Below are positions 56,858-64,000 of a stretch of 64,000 nt of DNA, piece after piece (the first letter of the stretch is position 1; every line of letters begins with the position of its first letter). The notes under the pieces are model-generated. The model did not search any database and was not told the origin of the DNA. It was given only the letters and a program-made list of their open reading frames with translations. Source of the DNA: Calliphora vicina (lineage: Eukaryota; Arthropoda; Insecta; Diptera; Calliphoridae); assembly GCF_958450345.1 (NCBI RefSeq), contig NC_088782.1:102888358-102952357 (forward strand). The letters run 5' to 3'. A program made the translations under genes and the position numbers.

Positions 56858-57850
56858 ATGCCCAAGGGAACTTTTTTTTCCGATCAAGAAAATATTCAAA
56901 TTAAATTTTTTCACGACCAAGGATGTTCCAATAGAGAAATTGGATGTAAAATCGATCGTTCGGAAAGTGGGGTTCGAAATTTCTTGAAGAAAGGTCCAAA
57001 TTATGGAGTTTGCAAACCTACAAAGGGAAATACAAAACTAACTAGAAGACAACTTAATCTAATAAAACAAGAAGCAACCAGCAACAAATTGAATTCCACA
57101 CAAATAAAGAATAAATTGAATCTTCCAGTGACTTCCAAACACGTTGCACACATTTTACGAAACGATGAAAACATAAAATGGAAAAAGCCGAAATGTAAAC
57201 CAATGCTAAAAAAGCACCATAAAGAAAATAGTCTAAAATTCGCAAGAAAATATATGAAATGGACAGATGAGTGGAAAAAAGTAATTTTCTCTGACGAAAA
57301 AAAATTTAATTTAGACGGTCCTTACTCATACTCATGCTATTGGCACGATTTCAGATCAAACGATGTTCGGATGTCAAAACGTAATTTCGGTGGTGGCAGT
57401 GTTATGGTTTGGTCAGCGTTTTCTGCAGTTGGCAAGTCGAAAATATGTTTTGTTCCGACAAAAATGAATAGTGCGATTTATAACGAACTGTTGGAAGATG
57501 CTCTTCTCTCATTTATGGATGAAGATTGCATATTCCAACAAGATAATGCTGCAATCCATGTTTCTAAGCAATCGAAATCTTGGCTTAATGAACATAGCAT
57601 TCCTCTGTTGGACTGGCCGGCTTGTAGTCTGGACTTAAACCCAATGGAGAACTTGCGGGGATACATGGCCCGTAAAGTTTATGCAAATAATGCACAGAAT
57701 GAAAGCATAATGACTGTGACAGAGCTGAAACTAAGAATTAAACAAGTCTGGGAGGAAATTGATTCCAATCTGCTTAAAAAATTAGTTGAATCAATGCCAG
57801 ACCGTATTTTTGAAACCATCCATAACAAAGGATCATCCACACATTGTTAA
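56858..57850 (+). CDS. Tc3-like transposase, 330 residues, apparently intact
   Basis: This enzyme family cuts and pastes its own element, acting in the nucleus on the terminal inverted repeats. A first helix-turn-helix spans roughly residues 22-42 (C-S-N-R-E-I-G-C-K-I-D-R-S) and a second roughly 63-100, followed by a basic stretch (108-123). The catalytic triad is D146 (I-F-S-D-E-K-K-F), D229 (Q-Q-D-N-A-A-I-H) and E264 (L-N-P-M-E-N), with 34 residues between D229 and E264, the DD34E spacing. G-G-G-S-V-M-V-W is at 178-185. The length is normal. The only oddity seen is R267 where the family usually has Trp in N-L-W-G. ATG at 56858 is the first in-frame Met ahead of the HTH. A family C insertion lies 190 bases upstream in the terminal repeat, which may impair mobility. 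Confidence 0.93.
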   Translation: MPKGTFFSDQENIQIKFFHDQGCSNREIGCKIDRSESGVRNFLKKGPNYGVCKPTKGNTKLTRRQLNLIKQEATSNKLNSTQIKNKLNLPVTSKHVAHILRNDENIKWKKPKCKPMLKKHHKENSLKFARKYMKWTDEWKKVIFSDEKKFNLDGPYSYSCYWHDFRSNDVRMSKRNFGGGSVMVWSAFSAVGKSKICFVPTKMNSAIYNELLEDALLSFMDEDCIFQQDNAAIHVSKQSKSWLNEHSIPLLDWPACSLDLNPMENLRGYMARKVYANNAQNESIMTVTELKLRIKQVWEEIDSNLLKKLVESMPDRIFETIHNKGSSTHC

Positions 57851-57957
57851 TGATGGTACAGTGGCCCATAAATTAAAGTGCGTTTATAGGAAAATACCCT
57901 TAAAAGTGGCTATTAATCTCGAATATTAAATAAAAATAAATAAAGTACAAATGAAAT

Positions 57958-58130
57958 TCGAGTTAAAAAATATTTTTCCCGATTTTGACCCATTGTAGGT
58001 CCATATTGTCTAGATTAAAATTAATTTTTTTTTTTGAAAGTTATTTAATTTTTTTAAAACAAATTTTTTCAAAATTTTTGACAAAAAATTTTTTTGGTGA
58101 AAAGAAAAATCGGGTTAAAAAATGTTTTTA
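57958..58130 (+). mobile_element. Family B internal fragment
   Basis: It carries the TTTTTCCCGATTTTGACCC and CATTGTAGGTCC blocks, an A/T-only tract, then AAAAATCGGGTTAAAAAATG, as in family B interiors (compare 51700-51760). Ends missing. Confidence 0.6.
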
Positions 58131-58149
58131 ATGTGTTTCATCGATTACA

Positions 58150-58455
58150 ATGTAAGAGAAATTGTTTGAGCGGTTCAGAAGTGGTTATTTTGACACTGAA
58201 GACAAAGATCATGCCAGCCAAAAAAGTTTGAAGACCAAGAAGTGGAGCAGTACTACATGAATAGTGTTGTCAAACTTAAAAAGAGCCTGCAAAATCATTA
58301 GGAAATACTCAGGCAACGATTTCTAAACGTTTGCAAGGCAGCAAGATTCATCCAGCCAATCCATGACGCTAATATAATGCTCCGTATTTGGTGGGAACAA
58401 AAGGGTCCTAGCTATTGTAAGCTGCTGAAATGTGACCAGACCATGGGGGAACTGA
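58150..58455 (+). pseudogene. mariner transposase remnant, 5' part
   Basis: It reads E-R-F-R-S-G-Y-F-D-T-E-D-K-D, then K-S-L-K-T-K-K in a shifted frame. A jump follows to D-A-N-I-M-L-R-I-W-W-E-Q-K-G (about 58370-58410), which corresponds to the M-L-C-x-W-W region. The first catalytic Asp region is deleted. The coding text ends at about 58455, where unrelated repeat begins. Confidence 0.7.
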
Positions 58456-59194
58456 AAAAAATGTGGAAATAAATCTGTAACTTCAAAACGAATAGACCGA
58501 TTTTAATAAAATAGAGGAGGTGTTGATAAGTTGAAGTTTTGAATTTGGGCTTATGACACCAAGGGGGGGCCGAGCCAAAATTGTCCAAAGTGGGGCACCT
58601 CGGTTATGTCAAAAATTAAAAATGATGCCAACTTTTTGTTTGCGATCCGATTTATATGGAATCTACTAGACAAGATCTACAAAAAACATTGCTTTAGCCA
58701 TATATTATTTCTTATAGTTTACGAGTTATTCGCATTTGAAAGGTAAAATTTTATTTAATTTTCAAATGTCTAACTTGGTCTGCTTTTTTGCTAATAACGG
58801 ATCCTATTCTTTCCCGACAACAGCGAGTAAGAACTGTTTAAAAAAATTTACTGAGTCAAAAGTTATGTGCATTCAAACTTAAAAATTGTTTGCCATTTTT
58901 TTTTCGAAAAAAGTGCCTTCAACAGATCCAAAAATCTAAAAAATCTTAAATTTGGGATTTTTTAAAAGTTTTTTGGGAATTTTGAGGATTGTTATTAACA
59001 ACAAAAACTATACAATACAAAACTTTTATTGCATTTTAAACATTAAAATTTTCCAAAAAAATCACCTACCAGTTTTTAACTCCCATATTTTTGCAAAAAA
59101 ATTATTTTATCAATTTTTTAATTCTTAAAAATGTTGTACATAATTTTCTACACCTTGTTATACACTATATATCCTTCATTTCCCCAGTGTGCAT
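58456..59194. repeat. Insertion splitting the mariner remnant
   Basis: It starts with GGAAATAAATCTGTAACTTC, similar to the family A cargo (ATCTGTAACTTCTAAACCC at 3380), and continues with ACACCAAGGGGGGGCCGAG and a long AT-rich part. No terminal repeats are evident. It probably contains at least one diverged element related to repeats A/D. Confidence 0.4.
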
Positions 59195-59545
59195 CATATG
59201 GATCCTGTACCGAACGCAACTGATTCGTTTGAAGCGAAAACCTACCAGAAAATGTGGCTAGACATGAATCCGTTATATTCAGTTATGACAACGCTAGGCC
59301 GCATTTAGCAATACCTGTTAAAAACTATTTAGAAAGAAGTGGTTGAGATGTTTTGCCTCACTCACCCCATCTGAACACTATTTTTATCAACCGATTCAGA
59401 GCGCTCACTCTGGGAAACGCTTCACTTTATAACAGAGTATCCGAAATAGACTTGATTTAGGCTCGGAATCCATATGTTGTCAGAAAGATGGAAAAAGGTC
59501 ATAGCTAACAATGGTCAATACTTTGAATAAACATATATTGTAAAT
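59195..59545 (+). pseudogene. mariner transposase remnant, 3' part
   Basis: After GGATCCTGTACCGAACGC come the V-I-F-S-Y-D-N-A-R-P-H-like text (second catalytic Asp region, about 59270-59300), the P-H-S-P-H-L-N-like region in place of S-P-D, then W-E-T-L-H-F-I-T-like and L-S-E-R-W-K-K-V-I-A-N-N-G-Q-Y-F-E, ending in TAA near 59530. Several frameshifts. It belongs with 58150-58455. Confidence 0.7.
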
Positions 59546-60699
59546 ATGTTTCAAAATAAGTAATAACAATTTTAAAAACTCCCCTATTTTTAAGTCATAC
59601 GCCCAATACTTCCATTTCAATCCGTTCCTAAGCATTAACAACGATTTTATTTATGGTCGCTAGGGAACTGTTCAACACTGTCCTGTTCTTATCGTTGAAT
59701 AAAAAAGGCTTCATTGAGTTGTAAAACAAACTCAATGAAATCACTGTTATCAAAGATTATGTTAAATATATGAAAAAAACACGTGCATAAAATACGAATA
59801 AATAAATATGAAATGGATTTAATAAAATCTTTTTTTAAGTATTGAAAACACAGTTGGATGTTGTTTTTAACAAAGAAATTTTTTTCCCGTTGTTCTTCAC
59901 TCAACTTTTATGAACTGCTGAATCTTTGATAAGAGTTGTAAATATGAACAAAAGTATTTTAAAAGGTTAAACATCATGATCGTATTCAGAAATGGCAAAA
60001 GAAAAAGTAAATATTTAAAATAAAATAAGTGCGTAAAAATTAAAGGTTAAATTGTAATGGATGTTATTCGAAGCTATTTTATTTACATTGAATTTTAGGT
60101 ACATGTACATATCAAGCTAAAAGAGAATATATGCATTAGGGTGGACTTATTTTGCACTTGTTCGATGCTACCAAGGTCTAAAATTTTCATACTTCCCTAA
60201 CCAATTATAATTATTATATCTAAAGCAGAGCAAGTACTTTTGAATTACTTCCGTGAGCTGTCACAGAGAGTATTTAAGTAACAATTTACCCCGGTATTGA
60301 CTAACGCCAGAGGTTTTAGTGACAGGTTTCATTTATATAAAATGATAGATCTAGAACCGTTTCCTAATACCAACAATCCAGATAATGGGTCCAGATATTT
60401 TTGGCAAAGCTTTTATTTTCAATTTATATTTATATGTATTTTTTAGATGTGAAATTTTTATTCTTTTCCTTCAACCATAGTACAGTATTTGCTATTAGAA
60501 ATGTTAATTTAAATTTGATTACTTTCTAAATAAAAAAACAATCAGTTTTTTGTTTATTTATTTTAACATTTAAATTTAAAACTTTTGATAAGTTTGAACA
60601 AATTTCACAACAAATTTGCACGTTTATTGGCATATGTAGTATTTTTACACACTCGAACAAACAGAAATTAATATGTATTAGAAAAAATTTAAATAAATA
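59546..60699. other. AT-rich interval, nothing recognised
   Basis: The frame 59904-59689 is hydrophobic and unrecognised. TTAGGGTGGACTTATTTTGC at 60136 resembles the ends noted at 17176 and 20717 (inverted). Confidence 0.5.
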
Positions 60700-60835
60700 C
60701 TAGGGTATTCAAATTATTCGATATTTTTCTTGTTCAAATTAAACGAATAATTCGAATAAGAGATTTTAATTTGTTCGAATAATTTGATCACACGTTTAAA
60801 ATTAATCGAATTATTCGAATAATTTAAAATCATGA
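60700..60835. repeat. ATTCGAATAATTCG-palindrome repeat, second copy
   Basis: It begins CTAGGGTATTCAAATTATTCG and carries at least five ATTCGAATAA-type palindromic words in about 130 bases, like the block at 47341-47485. Confidence 0.55.
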
Positions 60836-60973
60836 AATTTTAACTATGGATTCCTCCCTCTCCAAAACGATCCAAAACAATCCCCTCTCCAAAACAATCC
60901 TTAAAAACTAATAAAGATAAAAAACTTAAAATTGCATGTTACTCCATTTAAAAAATAAGCTGACAGGTGCCTG

Positions 60974-61215
60974 GTACTTTTTCGAAATTCGAATCTTTTA
61001 GGGGAGAACCCGTTTTCTGTACGGGTACTTTTTTTGGCACCCCATGTATCTTTTGTACTTTTTCGAAATTCGAACCTTTTAGGGGAGAACCCGATTTCTG
61101 TACGGGTACTTTTTTTGGTACCCCATGTATCTTTTAATTCAATAAACATAGAAACAACTTTTAAATTGTATTCTTTACTTATTAAAAAATAACAAATACG
61201 AGTTTGGTACTTTTT
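60974..61215 (-). repeat. Tandem repeat, period 81 bp
   Basis: GTACTTTTTCGAAATTCGAA begins at 60974 and 61055, 81 bases apart. Each is followed by TTTTAGGGGAGAACCCG, TTTCTGTACGGGTAC and CCCCATGTATCTTTT. A third, partial GGTACTTTTTGGAAATTCGA is near 61206. The repeated units make the open frame 61149-60901, which is not a gene. The GGTACTTTTT word links this block to the array after 63190. Confidence 0.8.
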
Positions 61216-61232
61216 GGAAATTCGAACCCTTA

Positions 61233-62751
61233 CACTGTGGTTCCAAATTAAAATCTAGGTGGACAAAATTATTTGGCGCTCTTTTTATATAGAATTGGTG
61301 TCTCCGATTCCAAAAAAAAATTTTAAAAGATCAACATAATTTTTTTTTAAGTTTCAGGGTCTAGAATCTAGATATATAAAAATCATTAATAAAAAAAAAA
61401 AATTTTAAAAAATACGTTTTCATGTGTTTCTGAAACAAAATTTTTAAAAAGGTCTGTCTTTACTATACTTCAAGTTACATTAGGGTCTAGATATATAAAA
61501 ATCAATAATCAAAAAAAAAAAATATTTCTAAAAAATTTAAAAAAAAGTGCTGGCGGATACAATTTTTTTACACAGATATTCCCCAGAAGTTACTTTAAAT
61601 GATGTATATAGTCATTGGACGGGCTTCGACGGTCTTTTTTTTTTGGCAAGCTATTTAACATTCTTAGAAAAAAAAACAAGTAAGAAAAAGTAAGTAAAAG
61701 AGCAAAAACATTTTTCTTTTAAAATTTCAATAATTTATATTTTTGAGTGATTTTCGGAAGTGGGCCTTATATGGGGGCTATCACCAATTATGGACCGATC
61801 ACCATGAAATTAGGTCGTGTGATTTATGTCTATATGAAAGTTTACTATGTTGAATTTTGTGAGTATACCAAGCGATTTATGCACGTTAAAGTGATTTTCG
61901 GAAGCGGGTCTATATGGGAGCTATGACTAATTAAGGACCGATCGTAACAAAATTTGGTGACATGAATTTTGTATATATAAAACTTATTTGGAGCGCAATT
62001 TGTGGAGATACATTTATAAATTAAACATTTATGACCGCTAAAGTCCAATTTCGGAAGGACATTTGTATAGGGGATAGGTGAAATAGTGGACCGATTTCAG
62101 CCAGTTTCAACAGGCTTGGTCCTTGGGCCGAAAAAATAATATGTACCGAATTTTATCGAAATATCATCAAAATTGCGACCTGTACTCTGCGTACAAGGTT
62201 TACATGGACAGCCAGCAAGCCAGACGGATGGACGGACGGACATCGTTTAATCGACTCAGAAAGTGATTCTAAGTCGATCGGTATACTTTAAGGTGGGTGT
62301 TAGACTAATATTTTTGGGCGTTACAAACATCTGCACAAACGCATAATACCCTCCCCAATATGGTGGTGTAGGGTATAAATATCAGTATATTTGAGACCAA
62401 AGTTTATAACAGGAAAATTGAGACGCCCATAATTATAAGATATACACTTAATAAAGCCTATAACATATTTATCTATGTTTTTGAAGTATGAATTTCTATA
62501 TGGTAAAACAATTGAGATATATGAAATTTAGTAAAGCAGTAAAATATTAAAAAAAAATTAATGAAAATGTGATTCAAAATTGTTTGAACTTCTAGCGCTT
62601 CTGTCGAGAAAACGAAATGTCCAATTGAAAAACCCATTTGTTTTGGAGGAAAGCAGATTTTCAGCTTCCGAAAAAACTTCGTTTATCCTAATTCTGAAGA
62701 TACCGATTTTTATAATTTTGTCCACCTAGATTTTGATTTGGAACTACAGTG
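61233..62751. mobile_element. Transib-like TIR element, 1519 bp, 5-bp target duplication
   Basis: Terminal inverted repeats CACTGTGGTTCCAAATTAAA (left) and, inverted, CACTGTAGTTCCAAATCAAA (right) continue through ATCTAGGTGGACAAAATTAT, about 38 of 40 positions matching. CCTTA flanks both ends (61228-61232 and 62752-62756). A 5-bp duplication plus a CACWRTG-type tip is the pattern described for Transib elements. No transposase inside, so non-autonomous; a family C element is nested in it. Confidence 0.7.
61677..62378 (+). mobile_element. Helentron-like family C element nested in Transib-like element
   Basis: The head is reduced (ACAAGTAAGAAAAAGTAAG, then AAAGAGCAAAAACATTTT), with its hairpin and subterminal repeat deleted. 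Body units (TATATGGGGGCTATC at 61765, ATATGGGAGCTATG at 61912, TATAGGGGATAGG at 62065) are about 150 apart. A GTCY run GGATGGACGGACGGAC (62225-62240) and a 3' end with TATGGTGGTGTAGGGTATA at 62359-62377 follow. Confidence 0.82.
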
Positions 62752-62756
62752 CCTTA

Positions 62757-63189
62757 AGCTATAAAAATTGTGTTTATTTTTGGTACTTTTTTCATATAAT
62801 ATTTTTTTCCATAATTTGACATAGACATACGTTTTGAGCTCCCACTACGATACGGACATTTATTTGAATAAAATTCTGCCACCGCAATTGGGATAAAAAA
62901 ATTGCCAAGAAGGGGGTAAAAACGGAAAAATAAATTTCATTTTAAATTTTGATAACATTTTTAACGTTTGTTCCTGGATTCATACAACAATTAACTAACA
63001 CAGTATTATTTGGAACTCGAGAGCCAATTGGCCAAATCGCGGTAAACAGTTTAGTAATTTTTTAAAACATATTTTTTCTTGAACATATTAACACAGATTT
63101 GAGATCGTTTGAGACATCTCTGTAGCACAAAATTTTTAGCAAATTGGAGTATTTTTTAAATTTCAAACTTGAGGTGTGTTCAAGAAGGA
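62757..63189. other. AT-rich interval, nothing recognised
   Basis: A short stretch between the Transib-like element and the terminal array; no frame or repeat end recognised. Confidence 0.5.
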
Positions 63190-64000
63190 AAAGGGAAATT
63201 GGTACTTTTCTCCAAATGGTACTTTTTTATTATTTTAAATTATTTAACTTATCGACAATAAAGTAAGCTGATATGTAACTGAGTGAAATTAGAGTTAGGA
63301 ATAGGGGATAATCTAAGAACTGAACTAAAGGTACTTTTTTGTTCTTCTGTGGTACCTTATAACAAATGAACCTAGAAACATGAAATAAAGCTTAGTATAT
63401 GGACCGATTGAATGGGAAACGACAAGTGGCTGATTTTTGGTAATTTTTTTCTCTATTCTAATGGTATTTTTTGTATTTTCTATAATAATGTACCTAGAAA
63501 CATGAGTGAGAATTCAAGACTGGACTTCTTGGTACTTTTTCTTTATTTTAATGGTACTTTTTAAATTTTTAACAAAAATGGATCTAGAAATATGAAATTA
63601 AGAATATATAGTAATAAGGGAGTAAAAATTCTAGGGGAGACTTTATGGTACTTTTTCTTTATTCGAATGGTACTTTTTGAATTTTCTGTAATAATGCACA
63701 TAGAAATATGAAATTAAGCGTATATAGTCCTAAGTGAGTGAGAATTCAAGTCTGGACTTTATGGTACTTTTTCTTTATTCTAATGGAACATGAAATTAAG
63801 CATATATGGTCTTAAATGAGTGAGAATTCTAGGGGGAGACTTTTTGGTACTTTTTCTCTATTTGAATGGTACTTTATGTATTTTGTTCACTAATAATACT
63901 ATACACATGAACTAAAGCTTATATGGTCCCGAGTGAATGGAAATCCACAAGTGGGGGTACTTTTTATTTTGATGGTACTTTTTGAATTTTCTATAATAAT
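63190..64000 (+). repeat. Tandem array, 110-116-bp unit, running off the window
   Basis: The paired word GGTACTTTTT..AATGGTACTTTTT opens each unit, at about 63330, 63439, 63531, 63647, 63763, 63846 and 63956. Successive clean units are 116 bases apart (63531, 63647, 63763). Each unit continues TTTTCTATAATAATG, TAGAAACATGAAATTAAGC, ATATATGGTC and GAGTGAGAATTC. One unit has a roughly 33-base deletion. No coding frame spans the array. Confidence 0.82.

Larger units (their letters stand above)
55884..57915 (+). mobile_element. Tc3/Tc1-like element with nested family C copy
   Basis: The transposase gene at 56858-57850 is bracketed by inverted sequences. The left reads CACTGGTGCATATTCC then TATAAACGCACTTAATT (to 55916). 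The right, inverted, reads CACTTTTAAGGGTATTTTCC then TATAAACGCACTTTAATT. Both ends start CACT; TA precedes the left end (55882-55883) and a TA lies two bases outside the right end. The left terminal repeat is split at 55916 by a family C element. Without that insertion the element is about 1.28 kb, a normal size for the family. Confidence 0.75.

Overview
This is a very AT-rich eukaryotic window with no recognisable host gene. It has no rRNA, no convincing tRNA and no bacterial-style operon. Nearly every stretch that can be interpreted is transposon sequence, often one element inside another. The commonest elements are short, non-coding, Helentron-like repeats of the DINE-1/mini-me type. These carry a 5' head starting ACAAGTAAGA, a subterminal inverted repeat, a GTCY proto-microsatellite, a TA run and a 3' hairpin. 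Together with mauritiana-type mariners, Tc1/Tc3-like elements and Jockey-type retrotransposon fragments, they suggest a higher (probably calyptrate) fly. The species call is an inference.

Three related Helentron-like families are named here by one base in their subterminal repeat: A (CCCTCCACC), B (CCCTTCACC) and C (CCCTACACC). Family A lies at 1-1311(-), 3000-5375(+), 7364-9167(-), 12077-13341(+), 13344-15436(+), 32724-34478(-) and 48025-49172(-). Family B lies at 18632-19301(-), 21594-23174(+), 25756-26395(-), 27769-28150(-), 40539-41912(-) and 51526-52152(+). Family C lies at 29643-30355(+), 49173-49749(-), 55916-56665(-) and 61677-62378(+), with remnants elsewhere. A is built internally from about ten diverged units of about 153 bp. 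Its head has a variable slot that is short in some copies, holds a reverse-transcriptase fragment in three, and holds a roughly 1 kb foreign repeat in one.

Other DNA transposons: one Tc3-like transposase (56858-57850) has a full-length 330-codon frame with an intact DD34E triad. A deleted Tc1 copy (21955-22872), three decayed mariner copies (10869-12045, 28690-29495, 58150-59545) and several terminal-inverted-repeat elements are also present. The latter include a TA-flanked element inside mariner 1 (11108-11517), a Tc1-like MITE inside a B copy (40573-41096), a hAT-like element with 8-bp flanks (27286-28675), a Transib-like element with 5-bp flanks (61233-62751), and two copies of a long-inverted-repeat family E (36485-39935, 52153-54467).

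Retroelement remnants: non-LTR reverse transcriptase pseudogenes lie at 6240-6966, about 23930-25690 (with RNase H) and 28152-28353. Tandem repeats include a 142-bp array (17878-18330), a 31-bp minisatellite with a roughly 955-bp higher-order period (43420-45510), a hairpin-forming array (39956-40290), and a 110-116-bp array running off the right end.

The only frame likely to have encoded a working protein recently is the Tc3-like transposase. The nesting gives relative ages: family C is younger than the Tc3-like copy and the Transib-like element; the Tc1 copy and the MITE are younger than their B hosts. Boundaries are read by eye and are approximate to a few bases unless target duplications fix them.
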